The notes beneath the pieces were generated by a model that was not told where the DNA came from, did not search any database, and was given only the letters and a program-made list of their open reading frames with translations. This document shows, in pieces, positions 1-7,823 of a stretch of 16,619 bases of DNA. Source of the DNA: CAYONM01 sp964405325 (GTDB lineage: Bacteria; Planctomycetota; UBA11346); assembly GCA_964405325.1 (NCBI GenBank), contig CAYONM010000061.1, positions 1-16,619 of the forward strand. Reading direction: 5' to 3'. Each line of letters opens with the position of its first letter. Position 1 is the first letter of the stretch. The position numbers were made by a program, and so were the translations under genes.

Positions 1-66
1 CGCCTTGGCAGGACCAAAAATCGTCTGCGCCTGGCTCGACCTGAGTTTATAGAGATGCCCTTACAT

Positions 67-84
67 CGAGGGGCAAGCCCCTCG
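67..84. repeat. 8-bp inverted repeat, G/C-rich hairpin
   Basis: CGAGGGGC (67-74) is followed by AA and then its exact complement GCCCCTCG (77-84). It is very stable as a hairpin but has no flanking T-run on either strand, so it is not a textbook intrinsic terminator. A similar G-run/C-run hairpin occurs at 8164-8182. Confidence 0.6.
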
Positions 85-90
85 GGCCCC

Positions 91-149
91 AGAAGCTGAG
101 CCCATAAAAACAACTTTTTCTGCTCGAAGTCTTTGCTGGCTCAGCTTCT
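91..149. repeat. 12-bp perfect inverted repeat with 35-nt spacer
   Basis: AGAAGCTGAGCC (91-102) and GGCTCAGCTTCT (138-149) are exact reverse complements. The spacer contains a small AAAAA-CAAC-TTTTT hairpin, and the right arm is followed by AAAA. On the minus strand the repeat is therefore preceded by TTTT rather than followed by it. It may be a processing or termination structure, or the ends of a small mobile repeat; the sequence does not decide. Confidence 0.55.
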
Positions 150-161
150 AAAAGGACGATC

Positions 162-183
162 CCAGCCGTGACCAGACGGCTGG
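162..183 (-). terminator. Possible terminator hairpin downstream of the RsbW-like gene
   Basis: CCAGCCGT (162-169) and ACGGCTGG (176-183) form a perfect 8-bp stem with a 6-nt loop. It lies 26 bases beyond the stop codon of the minus-strand gene ending at 209. Read on the minus strand, a TTTT run follows only about 8-11 bases after the stem, so this is a weak or non-canonical intrinsic terminator. Confidence 0.4.
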
Positions 184-208
184 AAAAGGTCGTGCGATGA
201 ACGTGCGA

Positions 209-637
209 TTAGGACATATATTTGATCAGCAGCAAGCGATTGCAGACACCGGCTTCAAAACTGTAGTCAACCACGTCCATGATACGTCGCATCAGGAAGA
301 TACCCAGACCTCCACTGCGACCTCGCCGCACGTGCTCGTGGATATCGATCTCACCATGCGTCTGCGGCTCGAAACTGAGGCCGTTGTCTTCGATGATCAT
401 CTGGTAGCGATCCACGGCAATGGTCTGACATAGGGTAATGGTGCCCAGGCCGCGGCCGACACCGCTGTAGGCGTGCTCAATGATGTTGGTGACAGCTTCA
501 TCAACAGCCAACTGCACCTGCATCCCCCACTCATCCGGGCAATGTCCTTCGACAATGGCCCGCTGCACCATGTCGCGCACCGGCGCTAGACAGGCGGTGT
601 CGTTGGTGATGGTCAAAGTGGTGGTCTGTTCTTGCAC
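209..637 (-). CDS. RsbW-like anti-sigma factor / serine-protein kinase (HATPase_c_2)
   Basis: This is a 142-residue cytoplasmic GHKL ATPase-fold protein of the RsbW/SpoIIAB type. Members of that family sequester a sigma factor or phosphorylate a STAS-domain antagonist in partner-switching systems. The N-box reads DEAVTNIIEH (residues 46-55), the G1 motif is EDNG (83-86), and the glycine-rich lid is GGLGIFL (109-115). Together these cover the ATP site, and the length is normal for the family. The start is GTG at 637, preceded by a GAGGGAG ribosome site 4 bases upstream. The gene begins 17 bases after the stop of the SpoIIE-type phosphatase, so the two are almost certainly co-transcribed and probably antagonists. 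No STAS protein or sigma factor is visible. The domain call is firm; the target is unknown. Confidence 0.9.
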   Translation of the reverse strand: MQEQTTTLTITNDTACLAPVRDMVQRAIVEGHCPDEWGMQVQLAVDEAVTNIIEHAYSGVGRGLGTITLCQTIAVDRYQMIIEDNGLSFEPQTHGEIDIHEHVRRGRSGGLGIFLMRRIMDVVDYSFEAGVCNRLLLIKYMS

Positions 638-654
638 GCTGCTCCCTCGACGAA

Positions 655-2460
655 TCAGGCTTTCCGGTCGATCACCATCACGGTGAGGTCGTCCGATTGC
701 GCGGCTTGGCCACGATGTTGCGCAACATCGTCGACAATTCCATCAACGATACCCTCACAGCCTTTAGGTCCGTGCCGTTCGATGGATTCATAAAAGGGTT
801 CATCACCAAATTCCTCATCATGGACATTCATGGCCTCTGGAAACCCGTCGGTATACAACACGAAGGAGTCGCCTGGCAACAAGGTCGTCACATACTGCTG
901 GATGTTTTTGTCGAACAAAGGCCCCTCATTGAAACCGATGGCAATACCCTTGGGCGAGGCCAACTCGTGCTGGCCCTGGGCGGCTCGATAGACGACCATG
1001 GGATTGTGGCCCGCAGAGGCGAAGGTCAGCCGCCCGGTCTCCTCGTCAAGCACCGCATAGAACGCCGTCACGAACATACCGCGCTTGATCTGACGTGCGA
1101 TCAGGCGGTTGGTTTCCTTCAGGGTTTCGGCGGCATTGGCGCGATGCTTGTTGGCAACCAATCGAATGATGGTCCTGGTGACAGCCATCACCATGGAACC
1201 CGGAATCCCCTTGCCCGATACATCCGCAATAATGAATCCCCACAGACCACCACCAAGGGGAATGAAATCATAGTAGTCGCCCGATACCGCCTTGGCGCCC
1301 TTGTAGTAGGAGGCCACCCCCCAGCCCTGGATCTGTGGGGTCTCGGCCGGCAACAGATGCTGCTGGACCTCGCTGGCCAATGACAGCTCATAGGCCGCCT
1401 TTTCCTGTTCCACCAGGATATCCTGCGCTTCTTTCAGATCCCAGGTCATGCGGTTGAACTCGTTCGCCAGCAGGCCGACCTCATCGTTGGAATGCGGCCG
1501 CGTGTGATGATCCAGATCTCCCTTGGCCACAATCTGCATGTCGCGGACCAGCAGCCGCAACGGTTTGGTGATGCGTGATGCGAACAACGAGGCCAAAATC
1601 AAAACCACCACAATCATCACAGCGGTCACAATACCGATGGTCAAATACAGGCGGATCGCCACCTCACGAACGGTATCACCAGCAATATCCACCAGGATAA
1701 ATCCGGCGCTATAGCCTTTTTCCGGAAACGTCTGATTCAATTGGACACGGAAGCGATAAACGGGGATCTCACCGCGTCCCTCCACCCGCTTGAACAACTC
1801 GTACACCTCGACGTCGGGCGGCAGGCGCTGCGCGTCCAGGCGAGGGATGAAAACACGGTTGTATTTCTCGCCACGGGCCGAGGTATCATCCTGCGGATCG
1901 CCGATCGGCGTGAAGCCAGAAATACGAGCCCCGCCACCGTCGAATTGGATCGCCAGGATATCCGAATACCGATCGCTTGATCCCCATTCACGCGCATTTT
2001 GCAGATGGAAGCGGAGCAGTTCCTCCAACTCGGTCCGCTGCAGTTTGACCGTGACCTTATTGCCGAACTCGTCGGTGCCGGTTCGCGGCTCCAACACCGT
2101 ACCGGCAACCTGCGCCGCCATCTTGGCGATTTCGATACCCTTGTGGACCGTCTGACCGAACAGGTAGTCGTTGGCAAACTTGGTCATGACGCCACCAAGT
2201 GCGATCAGCCCGATACCGGAAATCGCCGCCATCAACACCATGAACTTGGTGCGCAGACCGAACGTCTTCATTTTGCCGGTCGGGTGATGCCGATCGAGGC
2301 GGGAATGAGTCCGCGACGAACCGCTGACCAACGTCCCGCCACCGTGCATGGCTCGACGGCGTGAACTCTCCTTCTTGGAATTGCCGGACCCAGAACCATC
2401 ACCATCGGCTTCCGACAGATCGTGGGGCTCGTGCTCAGACGCTTCATCGTAACTGGACAT
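655..2460 (-). CDS. Membrane HAMP-domain SpoIIE/RsbU-type PP2C serine phosphatase
   Basis: A 601-residue inner-membrane phosphatase. Order of parts: a hydrophilic Ser/Gly/Asp/His-rich cytoplasmic tail (1-70), a first membrane helix (about 73-95), an extracytoplasmic sensor region (about 96-267), a second membrane helix (268-294), a HAMP domain starting at ASRITKPL (about 292-345), a short coiled coil, and a PP2C/SpoIIE domain (about 360-601). The domain carries the metal-binding aspartates in SGDYYDF (D395) and ADVSGKG (D413) and the closing SDDLTVMV motif. Known members dephosphorylate STAS antagonists of anti-sigma factors. The downstream RsbW-like gene, 17 bases away, fits that. ATG at 2460 was chosen because AAGGA lies 7 bases upstream; the frame is also open to a TTG at 2508, which would overlap the preceding pgpA. 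The sensed signal is unknown. Confidence 0.93.
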   Translation of the reverse strand: MSSYDEASEHEPHDLSEADGDGSGSGNSKKESSRRRAMHGGGTLVSGSSRTHSRLDRHHPTGKMKTFGLRTKFMVLMAAISGIGLIALGGVMTKFANDYLFGQTVHKGIEIAKMAAQVAGTVLEPRTGTDEFGNKVTVKLQRTELEELLRFHLQNAREWGSSDRYSDILAIQFDGGGARISGFTPIGDPQDDTSARGEKYNRVFIPRLDAQRLPPDVEVYELFKRVEGRGEIPVYRFRVQLNQTFPEKGYSAGFILVDIAGDTVREVAIRLYLTIGIVTAVMIVVVLILASLFASRITKPLRLLVRDMQIVAKGDLDHHTRPHSNDEVGLLANEFNRMTWDLKEAQDILVEQEKAAYELSLASEVQQHLLPAETPQIQGWGVASYYKGAKAVSGDYYDFIPLGGGLWGFIIADVSGKGIPGSMVMAVTRTIIRLVANKHRANAAETLKETNRLIARQIKRGMFVTAFYAVLDEETGRLTFASAGHNPMVVYRAAQGQHELASPKGIAIGFNEGPLFDKNIQQYVTTLLPGDSFVLYTDGFPEAMNVHDEEFGDEPFYESIERHGPKGCEGIVDGIVDDVAQHRGQAAQSDDLTVMVIDRKA

Positions 2461-2467
2461 TCCATTA

Positions 2468-2472
2468 TCCTT
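2468..2472 (-). promoter_or_regulatory. Ribosome binding site deciding the phosphatase start
   Basis: AAGGA on the minus strand lies 7 bases before the ATG at 2460. It supports that start over the in-frame TTG at 2508, which lies inside the end of the pgpA gene. Confidence 0.6.
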
Positions 2473-2483
2473 AATACAGAACT

Positions 2484-2975
2484 TCAGCCGATACAGGCCA
2501 ACGCGCAACAGCCGGCGGCCACACCCGCCATCAGGTCATCAAGCATGACCCCCCAGGCACCCGGCACCATTTCCAGCCATGCAACCGGACCTGGTTTGAG
2601 GATATCGAAGACCCGAAAGAAGAACAGACACAGACCGATACAGACAAGCCCGTTGCTTACGAGCAGAGCGCCTGGGAACAAGGCCGAAGCCGCCGTTATG
2701 CCAAGCGCTTCGTCAATCACTACTTCAGACGGATCATTTGTTCGAAATCGTTTTTGCGACAACGGCACCGCCCAAAGGCCAAGGCCCAGCAGCATTGCCG
2801 ACAGCAGCAAGAGAACTGGCTGCAACCAAGCGGCCGACACCACCTGACACAGCGCCACGAGCACCAGGGCGGTCGCAACGCTCCCCCAGGTTCCAGGGGC
2901 TGGTCGCAACAATCCGCTCCCGCCAACAGTTGCGAACAGACACGCCGATTCCCGAAGCAGTGACAGACGTACCAT
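2484..2975 (-). CDS. pgpA: Phosphatidylglycerophosphatase A
   Basis: A 163-residue inner-membrane enzyme that removes the phosphate from phosphatidylglycerophosphate to give phosphatidylglycerol, the last step of that phospholipid pathway. Family motifs are present in order: LRPAPGTWGS (23-32), the acidic NDPSEVVIDE block (80-89), RVFDILKP (121-128) and the C-terminal GVMLDDLMAG (142-151). Hydrophobic segments lie at about 33-70, 90-120 and 150-163. Length is typical. The ATG at 2975 follows the HPr stop by 5 bases, so the two genes are probably translated from one message. The downstream phosphatase starts 23 bases after its stop. The function call is secure from motifs; the pairing with HPr is a neighbourhood observation only. 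Confidence 0.93.
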   Translation of the reverse strand: MVRLSLLRESACLFATVGGSGLLRPAPGTWGSVATALVLVALCQVVSAAWLQPVLLLLSAMLLGLGLWAVPLSQKRFRTNDPSEVVIDEALGITAASALFPGALLVSNGLVCIGLCLFFFRVFDILKPGPVAWLEMVPGAWGVMLDDLMAGVAAGCCALACIG

Positions 2976-2980
2976 GGAAC

Positions 2981-3265
2981 CTAAGCGTCGACGTCGAGTT
3001 CACCAAAGCGCGACTCGATCAGCTGGCTCAACTGCGCAACAGCCACCTCGGCGTCTTCGCCTTCGGCGCGGATGCTGAGGATGCTACCGCATTCTGCGGC
3101 CAGCATCAGCAGTTCGAGCACGCTCTTGGCATCCACCGACATACCGCCTTTTCCGATCTGCACATCAGCCGCATAGCGTCCTGCAGCGGTCGCGATCTGG
3201 GTCGATGGCCGGGCATGGAGCCCCATCTTGTTGGTCAGAACCACCTCACACTCGACGACTGGCAT
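2981..3265 (-). CDS. HPr-family phosphocarrier protein
   Basis: A 94-residue cytoplasmic phosphocarrier of the phosphotransferase (PTS) family. The active-site motif MGLHARPSTQ places the phosphorylatable histidine at H17. KSVLELLMLA carries a serine (S48) at the position of the regulatory Ser46 that HPr kinase phosphorylates in other bacteria. ATG at 3265 is preceded by a strong GAGGAG four bases upstream and gives the normal HPr length. The frame is also open to a GTG at 3349 that would overlap the preceding stop as GTGA, but the 28 extra residues are not HPr-like. No enzyme I, enzyme II or HPr kinase is in the window. It may serve a regulatory rather than a sugar-transport PTS; that is inference. 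Confidence 0.93.
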   Translation of the reverse strand: MPVVECEVVLTNKMGLHARPSTQIATAAGRYAADVQIGKGGMSVDAKSVLELLMLAAECGSILSIRAEGEDAEVAVAQLSQLIESRFGELDVDA

Positions 3266-3269
3266 GGCA

Positions 3270-3275
3270 CTCCTC
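3270..3275 (-). promoter_or_regulatory. Strong ribosome binding site deciding the HPr start
   Basis: GAGGAG on the minus strand lies 4 bases before the ATG at 3265. It favours this start over the upstream GTG at 3349, which overlaps the metallophosphoesterase stop. Confidence 0.7.
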
Positions 3276-3345
3276 AGGTGGCTGGCGATATTGGCGTTGG
3301 CTGGCGCTCCGTACGAATGGAGGCGCAGCAAACGATCCATGCGTA

Positions 3346-4101
3346 TCACTCACCCTTAAACAGACGCGAGGCCAGGCGCTCGCTCAGGCGATGGTTTTCA
3401 CGAATCAGAGCAGCGGTGGTCCCTATATCGTATTCGACACGGCGATAATGCACCGCCGTACCGGTATAGACGAGATAGCACGCTCGAGGATCCTTGTCGC
3501 GCGGCTGGCCCACCGAACCGACGTTGATCAAATAGCGGCTATCGGACACATCAAAGCCATCGACCAGCTCATCCGCCGGCAGGAAGCACTGGTCGTCGGT
3601 GAATACGCCGGGGCGATGGGTATGGCCGCAGAAGCAAAGCCGGGGCATGGCGGCGAAAATCGCCTCCATCTTACCAGGCTCGGCGCCCTCCCAGATATCG
3701 CTCTCCAGGACGTACTCCATCACGTGATCACGCGGCGAACCATGCACCAACATCACATCGTCAAAGGTGTAACTGGTGGGCAGATTCTGAATCAAATCCA
3801 TCAGTTGACGGCCCTGGGAGCGCGGTGCGTTCTCCAGGGTTTCGCGGGTCCACTCGATCGCCTTGCGTGCCACCGCGGTAAAGCCATAGGCGCCATAGAT
3901 CAAGGCGTGCTCATGATTGCCCAGCAGGATCAACTTCGAGGCGCGTGCCGCCAGATCGAGACTCTCGGCTGGCTGCGGTCCGTAACCGACCACATCACCC
4001 AAGCAATAGATGGCGTTGACACCCCCTATCGACTCGATGTCACGCAATACCGCCTGAAGCGCACTGAGATTGGCATGAATATCCGAAATCATGGCGATCA
4101 T
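3346..4101 (-). CDS. Calcineurin-like metallophosphoesterase (Metallophos_2 type)
   Basis: A 251-residue cytoplasmic metal-dependent phosphoesterase. It shows the complete five-motif metal site: SDIHAN (D7, H9), LGDVVGYGP (D36), GNHEH (N62, H63), VHGSP (H120) and GHTHRP (H160, H162). Related proteins act on cyclic nucleotides, diadenosine polyphosphates or other phosphoesters; the substrate here cannot be told from sequence. ATG at 4101 was chosen because family members usually begin right at the first metal motif. The frame is open to a GTG at 4149 with a GAGG 7 bases before it, which would add 16 residues, so the start is uncertain. It is the first gene of the minus-strand run with HPr, pgpA and the phosphatase; the gap to the HPr start is 80 bases. 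Confidence 0.88.
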   Translation of the reverse strand: MIAMISDIHANLSALQAVLRDIESIGGVNAIYCLGDVVGYGPQPAESLDLAARASKLILLGNHEHALIYGAYGFTAVARKAIEWTRETLENAPRSQGRQLMDLIQNLPTSYTFDDVMLVHGSPRDHVMEYVLESDIWEGAEPGKMEAIFAAMPRLCFCGHTHRPGVFTDDQCFLPADELVDGFDVSDSRYLINVGSVGQPRDKDPRACYLVYTGTAVHYRRVEYDIGTTAALIRENHRLSERLASRLFKGE

Positions 4102-4208
4102 GGGCACAGCTCTCACCGCCGACAGATAGGAACCAAGGTCCGATTCCACGCCGGCGCCTCAGTATGTTGGCCTTGATCAGCGCTGTCCAGGCCGCGCCCA
4201 ACAAGCTG

Positions 4209-4238
4209 ATGACCCTTCGCCACATGACGAAGGGTCAT
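4209..4238. terminator. 11-bp perfect hairpin between two minus-strand genes
   Basis: ATGACCCTTCG (4209-4219) and CGAAGGGTCAT (4228-4238) form a perfect stem with an 8-nt loop. It lies 30 bases beyond the aldo/keto reductase stop and about 110 bases before the metallophosphoesterase start. No T-run follows on the minus strand, so it may stop, pause or protect the upstream transcript rather than act as a classical intrinsic terminator. Confidence 0.45.
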
Positions 4239-4268
4239 TCAGGGGCCGATAAAGGCAGAGACGGGTCT

Positions 4269-5219
4269 TTAGATGTTGACCAGATCCTCACGCTGAGCAT
4301 AATGCTCGGCCAGCATCTGATGCACCGCCTCCGGCAGCGGTGGCAGCTCGCAAACCGCCAGATTGGCCTGCATCTGTTCGGCGTTCTTGGCGCCCACCAC
4401 CACGTTGCCGAGTCCGTCCTGATCCAGAGCAAAACGCAAGGCCACTTGCCCGAGGGTCTGATATGGCGGTTTGACCAGCACCTGCTTCAGCTCCTGGGCT
4501 TCGGCAAGAATGGCGTCCAGTTGGTCGCCCGGCCAACGGGTCCGCTGATCACCTTGCGGAAACGAGCCGGGGAAACGATGCCCCGGCGCGTACTTGCCGC
4601 CAAGAAAGCCAGACTCCAGGCTCGTGCGCCCCACCAGGCAGACCTGGGCCTGCTTGGCTTCGTCGAAGATGGCGGCCAGCTTCTGTCGGAAGATCGAGAA
4701 GATCAGCATGATGGCGTCAATACGACCGGTGTTGATATACTGGCGGGCCAGCTCGACCGTATAGTCCGTAACGTTACCTCCCTTGATGCTACCACCGATG
4801 GCACGGATCTTGCCTTCGGCCTTCAACTGCTCCAGCACATCCAGGCTCTCGTTCATCTCATCGACCGCATCCGGCGGATTATGCAGAAACTGCAGATCCA
4901 AGCAGTCGATCTGCAGCTTGCGCAAGGACTCCTCGGTCTTGGCCCGGATGGTGGCGGGATCGTTTTTCGGGCATTTGCTGGCAATCACCACCTGATCGCG
5001 CTTGCCACTGGCCTGCAGCCAGCGACCGATCACCTCTTCGCTCTGGCCATAGGCTGCAGCAGTGTCGATAAAATTGCCACCACCAGCGACGAAGGCATCC
5101 AGCGCCGCATGGGCATCGGATTCAGCCACTTCGCCATAGTGTAGGGAACAAAAGCTCCAGGTGCCAAAGCCAAGCTGACCGATGGACAGCCCTGAACGAC
5201 CGAGCGGACTTGATTTCAT
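4269..5219 (-). CDS. Aldo/keto reductase
   Basis: A 316-residue cytoplasmic NAD(P)H-dependent oxidoreductase with a TIM-barrel fold. The catalytic tetrad is visible: D52 and Y57 in FIDTAAAYGQSE, K82 in IASKC, and H113 in LQFLHNP. The cofactor-phosphate region is represented by NVVVGAKNAEQM near the C-terminus. The N-terminal LGRSGLSIGQLGFGTWSF is typical of the sugar-aldehyde/YajO-like branch. ATG at 5219 has AAAGGAAAA upstream. It starts 66 bases after the GH2 gene on the same strand with no strong terminator between, so the two are probably one operon and the reductase may act on a sugar released by the glycosidase. That pairing is inference; the substrate is unknown. Confidence 0.92.
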   Translation of the reverse strand: MKSSPLGRSGLSIGQLGFGTWSFCSLHYGEVAESDAHAALDAFVAGGGNFIDTAAAYGQSEEVIGRWLQASGKRDQVVIASKCPKNDPATIRAKTEESLRKLQIDCLDLQFLHNPPDAVDEMNESLDVLEQLKAEGKIRAIGGSIKGGNVTDYTVELARQYINTGRIDAIMLIFSIFRQKLAAIFDEAKQAQVCLVGRTSLESGFLGGKYAPGHRFPGSFPQGDQRTRWPGDQLDAILAEAQELKQVLVKPPYQTLGQVALRFALDQDGLGNVVVGAKNAEQMQANLAVCELPPLPEAVHQMLAEHYAQREDLVNI

Positions 5220-5285
5220 AAAATTTTCCTTTCTACGACTGTGCTTGCCAGCCGTTTACCAGAATGATTGATCGTCCCACCGGCT

Positions 5286-7823
5286 TCAGCGCTGGAACGA
5301 CCTGGTGGCCGATTCAACCCTTTCGGGGCGGCGACGCTGCCACGACAGACTTGTACGATGCTGACTCCATGGGCTGGTAGCGCAAATACAACCTTGATCG
5401 TGCCGTCCCAGAATCTCTACCCGATACTCACGATCGGGAATGACATCGATGAAGTTGTCTGAGAAATACCAGCCGAATTCGTCACCGCCGGGATCCCGTC
5501 CGGTCAATTGCACCCGGGCAGCCATGGCGGTGGCGCTGAGCACTACCTCATCACCGTCCTGTCGCAGGGTCACCGTCGGTTCACCGGCTATCCAGCGATG
5601 CCGTTCCGGGCATAGCCATTCACAGCAGTGATCCAGTTCCCGCCCCTGCGCATCCTCCAGAATCGCCACCAACAAATCGCGCCGATAGAACATGCCAAAG
5701 GCATCACCATCGCCCACCAACACACTCTCACCCGGCGCGGCCTGAACCGGAAACTGCAATTCTCGGTAGATGGTGTCACCTCGCATATCACGCCGTTGCA
5801 ACCGTAACGTTCCAATCACGGGCGTAGCGCTATCGTTTACCACCCAGAGCCGGATCTGGTCACCGTACTCGATGCTGGTGAGCAGCGGTCGATAGGCCCG
5901 TCGCATGGCATAATAGGCCATATTCGGTTCCAGCAGATCGTCAACCAGGCTGGCATAGAGCATCGGAAAGGTATCGTTGAATTTCCACCAGTAGTGGCCC
6001 TTGCAGCGCCGTGGTCCATGCTCGGTATCACGACCACGGCGATACCGCTCGACACTGCGCCGTATATACAGGGCCGTCCCCTGGCCAAGTCGGTCCAACA
6101 GGGCGTCGGGGTCATTGGCGTGGTCGAACAGCTCGTCCATACAACCAATACGATTGCGCACCCAATCCTGATTGGGCGCCAAAGCCTGGATCCAGGACTC
6201 CGGCACCACCGGATCCTCGAACCGTCGACGGATTCCCGAAAACTCGGTCGGCCACTGTAGATCACTGCCCAGATGCCGCTCCAGCGTCTTACGCAAAGGT
6301 ATCGTGACCCGTATGGTTTCGCCAACCAAGTTGGGAAATTGATCGCCCGGCTGCCAGAATTCGTAGGTTCGCAAATGCGTATCGCCATGGCGAGTGCAGT
6401 TGCCGAATGTCCCACCGTGTGGTGAGTTCGGGACATAACACCGCAGTGGATCCAATCGATTCACCGCATCGCGATATCCTTCCTCGAACAGTCGAATATT
6501 TCCGATTTCGACACCCGGCTTGTCGATATCAAGGCCAAGGTAGCTTTCGTTACCGCCGCACCAGCACAAGAGACTGGGATGATGCCGCCAACGCTTGATC
6601 CAGTGCTCGGCCTCAGCGATACATTTCGCACGAAATTCATCGTCATCGGGCCAGGGGCCACCGGTGTGCGCGAATTCCGCCCAGATCAACAGGCCACGTT
6701 CGTCGGCCAACTGATACAACTCGTCCGGCCAGGGCTGGCCCGGTCCCCAAGCACGCAAACTGGTGCAGTTCATGGTAACGGCCAGATCCAACAGCTGCCG
6801 CAAGGCGCTGCTGTCGACACGATGACTGCCACCGGGCAAGGGCGTCAGATTGGCCCCCCACAAATGCACCGGCACCCCATTGACCCGGCAGTCCAAGGTT
6901 TCGTTCATCTCGACATCACGAAAACCGACGTGCCGTTGGGCCGAATCCAGTACCGTCTGGTCGTCGGCCAGCACCTCGCATTCGATGCGATACATAGGAT
7001 GATCACCATAGCCGTTGGGCCACCACAAACGAATCCGCGATAGGTGAACCTGAACCGACTGCGGATCAGCAGTCTGGGTCTGTTCGTGCAGCACCTCGCC
7101 ATCGGGATCATGGATCCGCCAACGCACGGCCGATGCACGACCACGCAGCGTTGCGCGCAATGCGACCGTGCCACTACCATCGGCCGCCGGTCGAGCGTCG
7201 ACCTGCACCTGCTCCAGCGCGGCATGCGGCATGCATTCCACCACCATGGGTGCATACGGGCCCATGGGCGTGAAACTCGGCTTGGGGCCGTTGAAAAAAT
7301 TGAAGTCCTCGGCTGGTTTGCGCAGCAATCGATGACGGTTGACCCCGGCGGTCAATTGCTGCTGACACCAGGCATCGCCTTCGCGCCAGGGTTCGGGGGC
7401 ATGCACATGCAGGATCAATTCATTCTCTACCTGCAGCGCCGTCAGCTCGAGCTCCATCGGCACATAGCAATTGCGGTGCGCATGCACCAAGCACCCATTG
7501 AGCCAGACGTCGACGATGGTGTCCAGACCAGCACAGAGCAGGCGCAGGGCACCGTTGGCACGGTGCGGAAATTGACACCGATACAGCCAGTCCCGCTGCG
7601 CCACCCACAGGCAAGGCTCCTGCCCGCCACGGCGCGCCGGCGAATCGATCACGCCAAGCGCCTCGAGGATCTCGTGTACCGGTAACAACACTTCGCTGCC
7701 ATAGCTCCCCGACCGGGTCCGCAAGCCGATCAGCTCATCATGGGACAGCGGCCCATGCGCATTGCGCTCAAACAGCTGCCAATGGCACAAGGCGGTTCGA
7801 CTCACTGCGTGCTGTCGGTCCAT
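5286..7823 (-). CDS. Glycoside hydrolase family 2 protein, beta-mannosidase-like
   Basis: An 845-residue retaining exo-glycosidase. It has an N-terminal jelly-roll sugar-binding domain (about 10-200), an immunoglobulin-like domain (about 205-305), a TIM-barrel catalytic domain (about 306-650) and C-terminal beta domains. The barrel shows the beta-mannosidase-like signatures WGANLTPLPG (322-331) and LRAWGPGQPWPDELYQLADE. The acid/base glutamate is E426 in CWCGGNES. The likely nucleophile is E502 in PNLVGETIRVTIP, a divergent form of the usual motif. No signal peptide is visible, so it probably acts in the cytoplasm on imported oligosaccharides. ATG at 7823 has AGGAG 6 bases upstream. The long 5' leader contains interleaved stems. 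Mannosidase is the best guess; exo-glucosaminidase or another GH2 specificity remains possible. Confidence 0.88.
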   Translation of the reverse strand: MDRQHAVSRTALCHWQLFERNAHGPLSHDELIGLRTRSGSYGSEVLLPVHEILEALGVIDSPARRGGQEPCLWVAQRDWLYRCQFPHRANGALRLLCAGLDTIVDVWLNGCLVHAHRNCYVPMELELTALQVENELILHVHAPEPWREGDAWCQQQLTAGVNRHRLLRKPAEDFNFFNGPKPSFTPMGPYAPMVVECMPHAALEQVQVDARPAADGSGTVALRATLRGRASAVRWRIHDPDGEVLHEQTQTADPQSVQVHLSRIRLWWPNGYGDHPMYRIECEVLADDQTVLDSAQRHVGFRDVEMNETLDCRVNGVPVHLWGANLTPLPGGSHRVDSSALRQLLDLAVTMNCTSLRAWGPGQPWPDELYQLADERGLLIWAEFAHTGGPWPDDDEFRAKCIAEAEHWIKRWRHHPSLLCWCGGNESYLGLDIDKPGVEIGNIRLFEEGYRDAVNRLDPLRCYVPNSPHGGTFGNCTRHGDTHLRTYEFWQPGDQFPNLVGETIRVTIPLRKTLERHLGSDLQWPTEFSGIRRRFEDPVVPESWIQALAPNQDWVRNRIGCMDELFDHANDPDALLDRLGQGTALYIRRSVERYRRGRDTEHGPRRCKGHYWWKFNDTFPMLYASLVDDLLEPNMAYYAMRRAYRPLLTSIEYGDQIRLWVVNDSATPVIGTLRLQRRDMRGDTIYRELQFPVQAAPGESVLVGDGDAFGMFYRRDLLVAILEDAQGRELDHCCEWLCPERHRWIAGEPTVTLRQDGDEVVLSATAMAARVQLTGRDPGGDEFGWYFSDNFIDVIPDREYRVEILGRHDQGCICATSPWSQHRTSLSWQRRRPERVESATRSFQR

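Larger units (their letters stand above)
1..208. other. Left-edge non-coding stretch rich in inverted repeats
   Basis: No gene can be supported here. Two forward frames are open from the left edge for about 50 and 99 bases, so the 3' end of an upstream plus-strand gene is possible, but neither short peptide is recognisable. The stretch is dominated by three separate perfect inverted repeats at 67-84, 91-149 and 162-183, described on their own. It lies just downstream of the minus-strand RsbW-like gene, which ends at 209, so a transcription stop region is the simplest role. Confidence 0.4.

Noticed and set aside
1..99. The 3' end of an upstream plus-strand gene
   Set aside because: Two frames are open from the edge, but the peptides are too short to recognise or to choose between.
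2738..3448. A 236-codon plus-strand open frame
   Set aside because: It lies antisense to pgpA, HPr and the metallophosphoesterase, has no recognisable domain and is explained by the high GC content of the opposite genes.
3205..5144. Two long plus-strand open frames (323 and 326 codons)
   Set aside because: Both are antisense to the metallophosphoesterase and aldo/keto reductase, whose catalytic motifs are complete. The plus-strand translations show no family features.
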